This document shows positions 1 through 8,654 of a stretch of 64,000 bases of DNA, one piece after another. The notes beneath the pieces were generated by a model. It did no database searches, had not been told where the DNA came from, and worked only from the letters and a program-made list of their open reading frames with translations. The position numbers and the translations under genes are program-made. This stretch comes from Bradyrhizobium sp. B124 (GTDB lineage Bacteria > Pseudomonadota > Alphaproteobacteria > Rhizobiales > Xanthobacteraceae), in assembly GCF_038967635.1 (NCBI RefSeq), contig NZ_CP152413.1, positions 8,808,001 through 8,872,000 on the forward strand, in the 5' to 3' direction. The stretch's first letter is position 1, and each line of letters starts with the position of its first letter.

Positions 1-345
1 GACATCACGCGCTTCGAGCCGTTCTTCGCCACCGCGATCCAGGTGATCGAGCTCGATCGCAAGCGCAATGCCAGCCTCAAGATGATCGCCGACCTGTCGC
101 CGCGCGAGAAGGCAGACGCGGTCGCGCGGATGGAAGAGAATACGCTGATCGTGCAATGGGTCCAGCAAAGCCTGGAGCGGCGGATCTCGTCCTATCGCTG
201 GGCGCTGGAGCGGCTGGTGATCCAGGCGCCCGACGGCATGGCCGCCGACGCCGAACGCCAGATCAACGAACTGGCCCGGCTCACCGCCAACGCGCCGTTC
301 GTCTCAGGACCGGTCACGGGCCAGGCCGTGGTGTCGAAGGGCTAG
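1..345 (+). CDS. C-terminal part of an unrecognised protein, cut by the window edge
   Basis: The reading frame is open from the first base and ends in TAG at 343-345, so about 114 C-terminal residues are visible. The segment is rich in charged and hydrophobic residues in helical spacing and ends in an alanine/valine-rich tail. I see no catalytic motif, membrane segment or signal peptide and do not recognise the family. A GTG at 43 is in frame, but the coding-like sequence extends upstream of it, so it is probably internal. The stop shares the tetranucleotide CTAG with the stop of the convergent LysR gene. Confidence 0.6.
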   Translation, partial: DITRFEPFFATAIQVIELDRKRNASLKMIADLSPREKADAVARMEENTLIVQWVQQSLERRISSYRWALERLVIQAPDGMAADAERQINELARLTANAPFVSGPVTGQAVVSKG

Positions 346-1202
346 GCCCGTTTCATCTTCCTTGTTGTGGATCTGACGCGGCGACTGCTCGCCTGTCGCG
401 GCAGGCTCGCAATGAACTCCTTCAGCGCATCGGAGGGCGGGTGGGCCGAGGGGTAGGCGAGGCCGACCTGGCGCGTCACGTCGACATCGATCGGGCGCAC
501 CGCGACATCCGGATTGCCGCGCGCCACGCCTTCGGGGACGATCGCAACGCCAACCCCGGCCGCGACCAGCGCCATCGCCCATTCCTCCGATTCAGCGATC
601 GCCACCGGCTTGCGCGGCGGCGACGTGCGCTTGAAGAATTCCTGCTGCTCGCAATGGCAGCGATCGATCATCGGAACGCCCGCGAAGTCGGTGGTCCGCA
701 GCGTCTCCTTCAGGGTCAGGGGATGCGACGGCGGCAATGCCGCGACGTAGCGCTCGCTCCAGAGCGGGATGAAGTGCTCGCCGGCGCCGATCATGGTCTT
801 GGCGACGATCCGCGCATCGGCCTTCTCATTGGCGCCGACCAGCCGAAGCGCGAGATCGGCATTGGCCGTCAGCGGCTTCAGCAGCGCGATCGTCCGCGCC
901 TGATCGAGCGTGCGCAACAGGCCGAGCGTCAGCGGCTGCCTTGTCGCGGGTTTGCGAAACAGGTTTCGCGCCGCGTCCGCCTCGTCGATGATCCTGCGGG
1001 CGATGCCGTGAAACTGCGCGGCGGACTCCGTCGGCGCCATGCCCTTCTTGTGCCGGATGAACAGTGTGGTGCCGAGCTCGGCCTCGAGATGGGTGATCGC
1101 CGCCGAGATCGACGGCTGCGAGATGAAGCAGCGCTTCGCCGCGGCGGTCAGGTTGCGCTCGCGGTAGACCGCGGCGAAATAGCGGAGTTCGCGGATATCC
1201 AT
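342..1202 (-). CDS. LysR-family transcriptional regulator
   Basis: The protein has 286 residues, slightly short of the usual 290-310. Residues 1-60 form the LysR winged helix-turn-helix, with the typical start MDIRELRYFAAVYRERN and the recognition segment around SQPSISAAITHLEAELG. Residues from about 90 onward have the look of the periplasmic-binding-protein-like effector domain. The start at 1202 has an AGGA ribosome-binding sequence just upstream. The gene is divergent from a metallo-beta-lactamase-fold gene 91 bp away, and that gap holds a LysR-type T-N11-A box, so it probably controls that hydrolase and itself. The effector cannot be told from sequence. Confidence 0.93.
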   Translation of the reverse strand: MDIRELRYFAAVYRERNLTAAAKRCFISQPSISAAITHLEAELGTTLFIRHKKGMAPTESAAQFHGIARRIIDEADAARNLFRKPATRQPLTLGLLRTLDQARTIALLKPLTANADLALRLVGANEKADARIVAKTMIGAGEHFIPLWSERYVAALPPSHPLTLKETLRTTDFAGVPMIDRCHCEQQEFFKRTSPPRKPVAIAESEEWAMALVAAGVGVAIVPEGVARGNPDVAVRPIDVDVTRQVGLAYPSAHPPSDALKEFIASLPRQASSRRVRSTTRKMKRA

Positions 1203-1211
1203 AGATCTGTC

Positions 1212-1226
1212 CTATCGTACAGATAG
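1212..1226. promoter_or_regulatory. Probable LysR operator in the divergent promoter
   Basis: CTATC-gtaca-GATAG is a perfect 5+5 inverted repeat with a 5-bp spacer. It contains the T-N11-A arrangement (T1213, A1225) typical of LysR-family sites. It lies ten bases upstream of the LysR start and about 70 bp upstream of the hydrolase start, as expected for joint control of both genes. The assignment is inferred from sequence and position only. Confidence 0.5.
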
Positions 1227-1293
1227 ATAGACAATATTTTACCTATGGAAACGCGGGTGGCAAGCCTGTGCTGAACTCAGCGGAGGACTGGTC

Positions 1294-2136
1294 ATGCGCA
1301 TCCACCATCTCAACACCGGCACCATGTGCCCGATCGGCAAGCGGCTCGTGAACGGCAGCGGCAGCATCTTCCAGCGGGCGCGGATGGTCTGTCACTGCCT
1401 GCTCGTCGAAAGCAACGACGGCCTCGTGCTGGTCGATACCGGCATCGGGCTCGACGACATCGGCGACCCGCCGCGGCTCGGGCGTAAATGGGTCCGGCAG
1501 ACCACGCCGCGGCTCGATCCGGCCGAGACGGCGGTGCAGCAGGTCAAGGCGCTCGGCTTCTCGCCCGACGATGTGCGGCATCTGTTGCTGACGCATCTCG
1601 ATCGCGACCATGCCGGCGGCGTGCCGGACTTTGCGAAGGCCAAGGTGCACGTTCATCGCAAGGAGTACGATATGGCGGTGACGCATCAGGTCGCGCCGCC
1701 CGAAGGCCGCTACATCACGGCGCAATGGAAACACGGGCCGGATTGGGCGTTCTACGGCGCCGGCGGCGAGGACTGGTTCGGCTTCAAGGGCGTGCGCGCG
1801 CTCGGCGACCGCGAGCCGGACATTCTGATGATCCCGCTGCCGGGCCACACGCTCGGCCATTGCGGCATCGCGGTACGCGACAAGGACAAATGGCTGCTGC
1901 ACGCCGGCGATGCTTATTTCCACCACGCGCAGCTCGATGCCAGGCCGCGGATCCCGCTGGTGCTCGGCATGTTCCAGCGCCGGGCGGACATGGATCGCGC
2001 GACGCGCATTCAGAACCAGGAGCGGCTGCGCCAATTGAAGGCGGCGCATGGCTCTGATGTTACGATCGTCAACAGCCACGATCCCGTCGATTACGAGACC
2101 TGCCGCTGCGGCGGGCACGCGCTGGCTGCGAGCTAG
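1294..2136 (+). CDS. Metallo-beta-lactamase-fold hydrolase (lactonase-like)
   Basis: The protein has 280 residues. The metal-binding signature H-x-D-x-D-H lies at residues 101-106 (THLDRDHAGG). Further ligands of the fold are visible as GHTLGH near residue 186, HAGDAYFHH near 205 and NSHDP near the C-terminus. The early VDTG turn near residue 48 is also typical. Similar proteins include N-acyl homoserine lactonases and other lactone or ester hydrolases, but the substrate cannot be assigned. A GGAGG ribosome-binding site precedes the ATG. The gene is divergent from the LysR regulator at 342-1202 and convergent with the DUF1254-like gene, sharing CTAG as overlapping stop codons. Confidence 0.88.
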   Translation: MRIHHLNTGTMCPIGKRLVNGSGSIFQRARMVCHCLLVESNDGLVLVDTGIGLDDIGDPPRLGRKWVRQTTPRLDPAETAVQQVKALGFSPDDVRHLLLTHLDRDHAGGVPDFAKAKVHVHRKEYDMAVTHQVAPPEGRYITAQWKHGPDWAFYGAGGEDWFGFKGVRALGDREPDILMIPLPGHTLGHCGIAVRDKDKWLLHAGDAYFHHAQLDARPRIPLVLGMFQRRADMDRATRIQNQERLRQLKAAHGSDVTIVNSHDPVDYETCRCGGHALAAS

Positions 2137-2756
2137 CGCTTGTTGCGCGCCGCGGGCGGCGGGGCGGGAGCGGGCAGCGGCGGCGGCGCTTCCTGCTTGG
2201 CCGCGACCGGTTCGGTTTGCAATTTGCAGGACGAGGCCGCGAGCGAGGCCTGCGCCTGCGGCATCAGGCCGGGTTCCGGCGCCAGCGCTTTCAGCAGGAT
2301 CAGGCCGGTCGAGGTCGGCGAGTCGATGATCAGCCGGTCGGCCGCCGTGACTTCCTCATCCTCCGGTAGCTCGTTGTGCTGCGCTTCCGTCATCAGGTCG
2401 AGCTCGATCACCTTCTTGCCGGCGGAACGGTCGTTGATCGCGTAATAGGCGACCTCGTTGCGGGTGTAGAACGACACCGACGTATAGGCCTGGCTGACCG
2501 GCACGGTGAGCTTGAGCGGCCCGGTGGACAGATCGTACCGGCAGATCGCCACCGCGAAGGCCGGATCCATCAGCGGCATCGGCGAGTTGCTCGGGTCGGC
2601 CAGCGGCAGTTGCGTCACCTCGTTGAGCTTGGTCATCGGCGTCAGCCGCGAATAGGCGTCCTGTGAGGCGATCCGCGGCAACGCCAGCACGCTGACGAGA
2701 TGGACCACGCCGCCGAGCAGCACGCCTGCGAGGATCGTGAACAGCACGCGGATCAT
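2133..2756 (-). CDS. DUF1254-type envelope protein
   Basis: The protein has 207 residues with one N-terminal membrane segment (about residues 4-25), then a mainly beta domain resembling the DUF1254 half of larger DUF1254/DUF1214 proteins. The last 25 residues are proline- and alanine-rich. The start at 2756 overlaps the stop of the preceding gene by four bases (ATGA), so translation is coupled. Together with the DUF1214-type gene it looks like one ancestral two-domain protein encoded as two polypeptides. The function of the family is not established. It is the third gene of a minus-strand set behind a penicillin-binding protein. Confidence 0.7.
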   Translation of the reverse strand: MIRVLFTILAGVLLGGVVHLVSVLALPRIASQDAYSRLTPMTKLNEVTQLPLADPSNSPMPLMDPAFAVAICRYDLSTGPLKLTVPVSQAYTSVSFYTRNEVAYYAINDRSAGKKVIELDLMTEAQHNELPEDEEVTAADRLIIDSPTSTGLILLKALAPEPGLMPQAQASLAASSCKLQTEPVAAKQEAPPPLPAPAPPPAARNKR

Positions 2757-3331
2757 GGGCAGCCCGTCGTTGCGATCGAGGGCATCGGCGCGTCGCGCTG
2801 CGTGCGAGTCGCGACCCCGACGGGCGTGTCGTAGAGGCGCAGCATCAGCGCGTAGCGCTCGATGCCGCCGGTCGGCAACCAGTTGCCGGCGCGCGAACGC
2901 GAGGCGATGTGGATCTCGAACGTGCCGTCGGAGGCCCGCATGATCTCCTGGCTGGTGAAGCCGTAGCGCTGCAGCGAGTTCGCGACGAGGTGGCCCTTGC
3001 GGTCGAACAACGTCAGCGTCCAGAACCGCGCCGCCGGCGTCACGCCGCTGACCACGATGTCGCAGCGGCCGTCGAGCGGCTTGTTCTTGTCGTCTGCTGT
3101 CGCCGAAAACGCGATGCCGTCGCCGGTGCCGATCGGCAGCTCGCCGCTGCGCGCGATGGTGGCGCGCGAATAGGGGTCGACGTCGGAGGTGCCGTTCTTC
3201 GGCCGCGCCGTCCAGGCGCCGATCTTCAGCGTGCCGAGATCGGTGCCGCGCGTCGCCGTCGCGTAGGTCAGGCCGAGGCCGACGGCCGTGGCGATGACGA
3301 GTGCCAGCAAGGTGGTGAGGAGGAGCCGCAC
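2753..3331 (-). CDS. DUF1214-type envelope protein
   Basis: From the GTG at 3331 the protein has about 192 residues. An upstream in-frame start at 3388 would add 19 residues lying inside the preceding gene. I prefer the GTG because it follows the penicillin-binding-protein stop by one base and opens directly into a membrane helix (VRLLLTTLLALVIATAVG). The rest is a soluble domain resembling DUF1214, with the segment FWTLTLFDRKGHLVANSLQRY. It overlaps the DUF1254-type gene by four bases. The role is unknown; exposure to the periplasm is inferred from the single N-terminal helix. Confidence 0.7.
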   Translation of the reverse strand: MRLLLTTLLALVIATAVGLGLTYATATRGTDLGTLKIGAWTARPKNGTSDVDPYSRATIARSGELPIGTGDGIAFSATADDKNKPLDGRCDIVVSGVTPAARFWTLTLFDRKGHLVANSLQRYGFTSQEIMRASDGTFEIHIASRSRAGNWLPTGGIERYALMLRLYDTPVGVATRTQRDAPMPSIATTGCP

Positions 3332-3332
3332 G

Positions 3333-5606
3333 TCAGTTCTTGCGTGGCGCAGGTGCTGTCGTGCCGTCCGGTCCGGCCGCGGCAACATAGTTTTCGGGGA
3401 ACGCCAGCGCGCTCGAGGACTCCGGCTTGCCGGTCTTCGAGGGCTCGTTCAGCGTGGTCTTGTTGGTCGTCTTGGCGGCTTCGTCGAGCAGCTTCTCGAC
3501 CCGCACCAGGATATCAGCGCCACGCTTGGTCAAGACCGGCGGCGGACCCGGCTTGGTCTCCAGCACGCGCGGCGCCGCGTTGGCCTGGGCATTGGCCTGC
3601 GCCGGCTGCGGCGGCAGCTTCTGGCCCATGCCGACGCCGACGAGTTCTTTGACTTCCACGCCCTGATGCGCGGCGACCATGATGTCGTGCCAGGTCTGCG
3701 CCGGCAGCGAGCCGCCGGTCATGCGGTTGGTCGGCGAATAATCGTCATTGCCGTACCAGACCGCGCAGGTGAAGTTGCCGGTGTAGCCGACGAACCAGGC
3801 GTCGCGATAGGCGTTGGTGGTGCCGGTCTTGCCCGCGGTCGGAATGCCGTCGAGCGCGGCGCGGCGCGCGGTGCCTTCGCTGACCACGTGGCTCATCATG
3901 CCGGCCATGTCGGCCGCGATGTTCGGCGGAATGGCTTGCCGCGGCTTCGGGCCGTCGCGGTCCCAGCGCCACACCAGGTCGCCGGCGCCGGTGCGCACCT
4001 CGAGTACCGAATGCGGCGTCACCGCCTTGCCGCGGTTCGGGAAGGTCGCGTAGGCCACCGCGTGCTCGATCACCGTGACTTCGTCGGAGCCGATCGGCAG
4101 CGATGGCGTATCGGGCAGCGGCGCCTTGAGGCCGAAGCGCCGCGCGATCTCGACGATCTTGGCGCGGCCGGCCTTCGGGCCTTCCTTGCCGCCCAGAGCG
4201 ATCGAGAGCTTGACCGGCACCACGTTAATCGAGCGGGTGATCGCCTGCGTCAGCGTGACCTGACCCGAATAGGAATGGCCATAGTTCTGCGGGCACCAGT
4301 TGCCGATGCAGACCGGGCCGTCGACGATCTTCGAGTTCGGCGTGAAGCCGTTGAGCAGCGCCGTGGTGTAGACGTAGGGCTTGAACGACGAGCCCGGCTG
4401 CCGGTAGGCGTCGGTGGCGCGGTTGAACTGACTCGCACCGTAGTCGCGGCCGCCGACCATGGCGCGGATGCCGCCGTCGAGATCGGACACCACGGTCGCG
4501 GCCTGGGTCGCGTGATAGTCGCGCCCGAACTGGCGGAGCTGGTTCTCGATCGCTTCCTCGGCCGCCTTCTGCACGTTCATGTCGATCGCGGTGCGGACCA
4601 CGAAGACGCGCTCGGTGTAGGATTTCGGGAAGGTGTCGACCAGCTTGCGCATCTCGTCGAAGGCGTAGTCGAGATAGTAGTTCGGCGAATTCTCGTCACG
4701 TCGGTCGACCGCGACCGCTGGATTGCGGCGGGCGCCGAACACCTGGCCCTCGGTCATGAAGCCGGCATCGACGAGGTTGTCGAGCACGACGTTGGCGCGG
4801 GCGCGTGCCGCGGGCAGGTTGATGTGCGGGGCGTATTTGGTCGGCGCCTTGAACAGGCCGGCGAGCATCGCGGCTTCGGCGAGGTTCACGTCGCGCACCG
4901 ACTTGTTGAAGTAGAAGTGCGCCGCGCCGTCGACGCCGAAGGTGCCGCCGCCCATATAGGCGCGGTCGAGATAGAGCTTCAGGATCTCGTTCTTGGTGAG
5001 CCGCGTCTCCAGCCAGATCGCAAGGAAGGCTTCCTTCACCTTGCGCTCGATGGTGCGCTCGTTGTTCAGGAACAGGTTCTTGGCGAGTTGCTGGGTGATC
5101 GACGAACCGCCCTGGCGGACGCCGCCGGCCTGCGCGTTGGTGACGAGCGCACGGGCGAGGCCCGGAACGTCGATGCCGAAATGGTCATAGAAGCGGCGGT
5201 CTTCGGTCGCGAGCGTCGCCTTGATCAGATTGTCCGGAAAGTCTTCCAGCGGGATCGAGTCATTATGCTTGATGCCGCGGCTGCCGATCGGGTTGCCGTA
5301 ACGGTCGAGGAAGGTCACCGCGAGGTCGGACTTCTTCAGCCAGTCCTCGTCGGCGGTCTCGCGGAAGGCGGGGATCGCGAGCGTCAGCATCAGGATCATG
5401 CCGCCGAGCCCGATCGTCGCGGCCTCCGACAGCGGCTCGATGAACACCCAGCGCTTCCAGCGGCCGACATAGAAGCGGTCCATGAAGGTGGAATAGCGCT
5501 CGTAGAGTTCGCGCAGGCCCTTGCCCGACGAGAACAGCGTCGAGTCGATACGCGCATCGAGGTCCAGGAAGAAATTCCGGACCTTCTGTTTCCAATGCGA
5601 CGGCAT
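3333..5606 (-). CDS. Class A penicillin-binding protein (PBP1A type)
   Basis: About 757 residues from the ATG at 5606; a GTG at 5666 would add 20 residues without family character. A cytoplasmic N-terminus precedes one membrane helix near residues 60-80. The glycosyltransferase (GT51) domain shows EDRRFYDHFGID, with the catalytic Glu, and GGSSITQQLAKNLF. The transpeptidase domain shows SSFKP (SxxK, nucleophile Ser), SIN (SxN) and KTGTT (KTG). The C-terminal tail is alanine/proline-rich. The enzyme polymerises and cross-links peptidoglycan at the inner membrane. All catalytic motifs are intact. It heads a tight minus-strand set with the two DUF genes. Confidence 0.95.
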   Translation of the reverse strand: MPSHWKQKVRNFFLDLDARIDSTLFSSGKGLRELYERYSTFMDRFYVGRWKRWVFIEPLSEAATIGLGGMILMLTLAIPAFRETADEDWLKKSDLAVTFLDRYGNPIGSRGIKHNDSIPLEDFPDNLIKATLATEDRRFYDHFGIDVPGLARALVTNAQAGGVRQGGSSITQQLAKNLFLNNERTIERKVKEAFLAIWLETRLTKNEILKLYLDRAYMGGGTFGVDGAAHFYFNKSVRDVNLAEAAMLAGLFKAPTKYAPHINLPAARARANVVLDNLVDAGFMTEGQVFGARRNPAVAVDRRDENSPNYYLDYAFDEMRKLVDTFPKSYTERVFVVRTAIDMNVQKAAEEAIENQLRQFGRDYHATQAATVVSDLDGGIRAMVGGRDYGASQFNRATDAYRQPGSSFKPYVYTTALLNGFTPNSKIVDGPVCIGNWCPQNYGHSYSGQVTLTQAITRSINVVPVKLSIALGGKEGPKAGRAKIVEIARRFGLKAPLPDTPSLPIGSDEVTVIEHAVAYATFPNRGKAVTPHSVLEVRTGAGDLVWRWDRDGPKPRQAIPPNIAADMAGMMSHVVSEGTARRAALDGIPTAGKTGTTNAYRDAWFVGYTGNFTCAVWYGNDDYSPTNRMTGGSLPAQTWHDIMVAAHQGVEVKELVGVGMGQKLPPQPAQANAQANAAPRVLETKPGPPPVLTKRGADILVRVEKLLDEAAKTTNKTTLNEPSKTGKPESSSALAFPENYVAAAGPDGTTAPAPRKN

Positions 5607-5895
5607 GATCTGAAGGACCGGACCCTTGATCAGTTCGACAGCGCTGCGGGCGCCCGAAACGGGCACAGGCCAGCGTCTTGCTTCGATGTTGCGGCAATCC
5701 CAAGGCGCTTTTGCGTCGTTGGGGACTCGTTCGTTGTTCTATCCGAGCGGCTGCCATAAACCAATGGCGCAGCTTGTGAATTTAATGAAACCCGTAACGC
5801 TGCCCACCGGCATTTTCGACCCCGCAATATCACCCCCCCTTGCGGAGGGGCCGCCGGCGTCCCAAGAAGAGCTTTACCGCCATGTCAGGGATATC

Positions 5896-6432
5896 ATGAC
5901 CGCACCGCCCAAGCGTTCGTCGAGCCAGGAGGGATTCTTCTGGAAAACCAAGACGTTGGAAGAGATGTCCAACGCCGAATGGGAAAGCCTGTGTGACGGC
6001 TGCGCACGTTGCTGCCTGGAGAAGCTCGAGGACGAGGACACCGGCAAGATCTATTTCACCCATATCTCCTGCAAGCTGCTCGATTCCGGCCTGTGCACCT
6101 GCAAGGACTACCCGAACCGCTCCGACCAGGTTCCGGATTGCGTCCGCCTGACGCCCGAGAACGTCCGGACGCTGAACTGGCTGCCGCCGAGCTGCGGCTA
6201 CCGGCTCGTGGCCGAGGGGCGGGACCTTTACTGGTGGCATCCGCTGATCTCCGGTGATCCCAACACCGTGCATGAAGCCGGGGTCTCGGTGCGCGGGCGG
6301 GTGGAGGGTACCGAACTCGACGTCAACGACGCCGATCTCGAGGATCACATCGTGCGGTGGCCGGCCTTGCTGCCGAAACGGGCGCAATTGAAGAAGCGGC
6401 CCAAGGTGCTCGACAAGACGACCAAAGGGTGA
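5896..6432 (+). CDS. YcgN/UPF0260-family cysteine-cluster protein
   Basis: From the ATG at 5896 the protein has 178 residues, near the family's usual 150-180. The frame is open upstream to 5626, with further ATGs at 5764 and 5785, but that sequence is low-complexity and would add a non-family extension. Conserved cysteines are in [19 protein letters not shown] and in the segment [20 protein letters not shown], followed by [14 protein letters not shown]. The pattern suggests metal or Fe-S binding. The biochemical role is unknown. The gene is divergent from the penicillin-binding-protein gene; upstream of the chosen ATG is a modest AGGGAT. Confidence 0.85.
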   Translation: MTAPPKRSSSQEGFFWKTKTLEEMSNAEWESLCDGCARCCLEKLEDEDTGKIYFTHISCKLLDSGLCTCKDYPNRSDQVPDCVRLTPENVRTLNWLPPSCGYRLVAEGRDLYWWHPLISGDPNTVHEAGVSVRGRVEGTELDVNDADLEDHIVRWPALLPKRAQLKKRPKVLDKTTKG

Positions 6433-6591
6433 CGTCGCCACAGCGTCCGCGATCACGTGATCGCGAGAAGGTCGCGGCGGGATGCACCCATGCGCTGAGG
6501 TGCCTGCCTCAGCAGCGAATTGCTGCATAAATTGCGGATCAGAGAATGATTCCATCGCGGCACGCGCCCGCGCAGCAGCATTACGCCCCAA

Positions 6592-8184
6592 ATGAACAAG
6601 TATGAACGGCAGAGCCGGATTCCTGCCGACCAAGAGACATTGCCCGACGACATTGCTGAAGAGCTGTCCCGCCTCCCGAGCGAGGTGATCGAACTCAGCG
6701 ATGCGCCGCCGCTGGCGCCGCCGGCACCGCTCAATCCGGACGAAGTCCGCACCATCGTGATCAGCCTGATGCTGACGATGTTCTTGGCCGCGCTTGACCA
6801 GACCATCGTCGCGACCGCGCTGCCGACGATCGGGCGCCAGTTTCACGACGTCACCAACCTGTCCTGGGTGATCACAGCCTATCTGCTCGCCTCCACGGCG
6901 GTGGCGCCGGTGTTCGGCACGCTGAGCGATATCTATGGTCGCCGCGTCATGATCATCACCTCGCTCAGCCTGTTCGTGGTTGGCTCGGTGCTGTGCGCGG
7001 TCGCGCCCAGCATGACCATGCTGATCATTGCCCGCGGCCTGCAGGGCCTCGGCGGCGGCGGCATCATGCCTGTCGTCCAGACCGTGATCTCCGACGTGGT
7101 GACCCCGCGCGAGCGTGGCCGCTATCAGGCCTATTTCTCCAGCGTCTGGATGGCCGGCGGCATTCTCGGCCCGGTGGTCGGCGGCGTGTTCGCCGAGCAT
7201 CTGCACTGGTCGATGATCTTCTGGATCAACCTGCCGCTCTCGGCGGCGGCGCTGGCGCTGCTGCTGCCGAAGATGGGCAAGATCCCGGTGTTCCACCGCA
7301 AGCGCAAGGTCGACTGGCTCGGCGGCGTGCTGCTGATGGCCTCGGCCGTCGTGCTGATGCTGGTGCTGACCTGGGGCGGCACCCGTCTTTCCTGGCTGTC
7401 GCCGACCATTACCGCGATGATCGGCGCCTCGATCGCGCTCGCCGGCGCCTTCGTCTGGCACGCGCGCCGCGCCGACGAGCCGTTCCTGCCGCTGTCGCTG
7501 CTCGGCGGCTCGGTGGTGCCGTTCGCGATGGGTGCCGGCGGCTGCGCGCTCGGCGCCATGGTCGGGCTCACCGTGCACCTGCCGCTCTATTACGAGGTGG
7601 TCTATCACCTCACCGCCAGCGAGGCCGGCCTTGCGCTGATCCCGCTCGCGGCGATCTCGACCTTTGGCGCAGCGATCGCCGGCCGGACCATGGCGAAGGC
7701 CAAGCACTACAAGCGGGTCGCGATCGTCGGCACCTCGGTCGCTGCGATCTGCGCCGTCGGCATGGCCGTGACGACGCTGCCGCTGTGGGGATTGCTGCTG
7801 TTGATGAGCGTGTTCGCGCTCGGGCTCGGCACCACATTCCCGATCAGCGTGGTGTCGCTGCAGAACGCGGTGGCGCGTCCGCAGGTCGGCACCGTGACCG
7901 GCGCGATGAACTTCTTCCGCGCGATGATGGCCTCCTTCACGGTCGCCGCCTTCACCACGATCCTGCTGATGACACTGGGGACCGACATCTCGCTCGCCGG
8001 CGAGCATCATGCCGCGTCCGCCGGCACCGTCGGCGCGATCCCGATGGCCGACATGATCACCGCGTTCCGCTACGTGTTCGGCGCCGCCGCCGTGCTGCTG
8101 ACCACCGCTTCCATCTGCATGATCACGATGGAAGAGCGCCCGCTCGCCGGTCCGGCCGCGCAGCCGGTCGAGATGGCGGAGTAG
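6592..8184 (+). CDS. DHA2-family (14-TM) MFS drug-efflux transporter
   Basis: The protein has 530 residues. After about 60 soluble residues there are around fourteen hydrophobic segments. Family motifs are visible: LDQTIVATALPTIGRQF in helix 1, GRRVMIITSLSLF after helix 2, and the helix-5 segment GGILGPVVGG. This matches EmrB/QacA-type proton-driven exporters of lipophilic toxic compounds. No HlyD-type partner is adjacent, so it may act alone in the inner membrane. The ATG has only a weak ribosome-binding sequence. A hairpin at 8211-8233 may end its transcript. Confidence 0.9.
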   Translation: MNKYERQSRIPADQETLPDDIAEELSRLPSEVIELSDAPPLAPPAPLNPDEVRTIVISLMLTMFLAALDQTIVATALPTIGRQFHDVTNLSWVITAYLLASTAVAPVFGTLSDIYGRRVMIITSLSLFVVGSVLCAVAPSMTMLIIARGLQGLGGGGIMPVVQTVISDVVTPRERGRYQAYFSSVWMAGGILGPVVGGVFAEHLHWSMIFWINLPLSAAALALLLPKMGKIPVFHRKRKVDWLGGVLLMASAVVLMLVLTWGGTRLSWLSPTITAMIGASIALAGAFVWHARRADEPFLPLSLLGGSVVPFAMGAGGCALGAMVGLTVHLPLYYEVVYHLTASEAGLALIPLAAISTFGAAIAGRTMAKAKHYKRVAIVGTSVAAICAVGMAVTTLPLWGLLLLMSVFALGLGTTFPISVVSLQNAVARPQVGTVTGAMNFFRAMMASFTVAAFTTILLMTLGTDISLAGEHHAASAGTVGAIPMADMITAFRYVFGAAAVLLTTASICMITMEERPLAGPAAQPVEMAE

Positions 8185-8210
8185 GGCGGTCAGCCTCGTA
8201 AATCGCAGTC

Positions 8211-8233
8211 GTCCCCCGAACGAACGCGGGGAC
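8211..8233 (+). terminator. Possible terminator hairpin after the MFS gene
   Basis: GTCCCC at 8211-8216 pairs with GGGGAC at 8228-8233 across an 11-base loop, 27 bases after the transporter stop codon. There is no T-tract, so intrinsic termination is uncertain. Confidence 0.3.
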
Positions 8234-8260
8234 GTTTCCGTGACGACGCCAAATTCCCGC

Positions 8261-8454
8261 CGTCGTCCTGGCGAAAGCCAGGACCCATAACCACCGCACT
8301 CGGTGATGGATGGGATCGTGGCCCCAGCATCGCGCGACAATTCTCATTTGGGGTAATGGGTCCTGGCTTTCGCCAGGACGACGCTGAATGTGTCGGATCA
8401 AGCAAAACAAGTGGTGGAATGGATTCCGGGCTCTCGCTTCGCTCGCCCCGGAAT
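8261..8454. repeat. Intergenic inverted repeats and hairpin elements
   Basis: A 32-bp element at 8261-8292 recurs in inverted orientation at 8352-8383 with one mismatch by eye. Each copy is itself a hairpin (TCCTGGC-gaaa-GCCAGGA). A second type follows at 8423-8454: ATTCCGGG and CCCGGAAT around a 16-base centre. These match the short palindromic repeats scattered between genes in Bradyrhizobium-like genomes. No gene is visible in 8185-8654 apart from these elements; the last 60 bases carry the promoter region of the binding-protein gene. Confidence 0.75.
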
Positions 8455-8654
8455 GACGAATTGAGAGACCGGCACCCCACGCTCTTATTCCCGCGCTGCC
8501 TCATATTTATTCAGCCGCAAAACGCCGACCCACTACTTTAGTTGTCGTCCATGCATGGCGATCTGCGCGCAGTTTCACTTGCTGCGCGTTTTGTCGCAGC
8601 TATAGTCCGGCCCAAGAGCTCGAAGCAGCCGAACAAAAAGAGGAGAGAAACAGG

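Noticed and set aside
3288..5759. 823-codon open frame on the plus strand
   Set aside because: It is antisense to the penicillin-binding-protein gene, has Arg/Ala/Val-rich shadow composition and no family motif; the minus-strand frame has all catalytic motifs.
5830..8340. 836-codon open frame on the minus strand
   Set aside because: It is antisense to the YcgN-type and MFS genes and is extremely His/Arg/Asp-rich, typical of a high-GC shadow frame.
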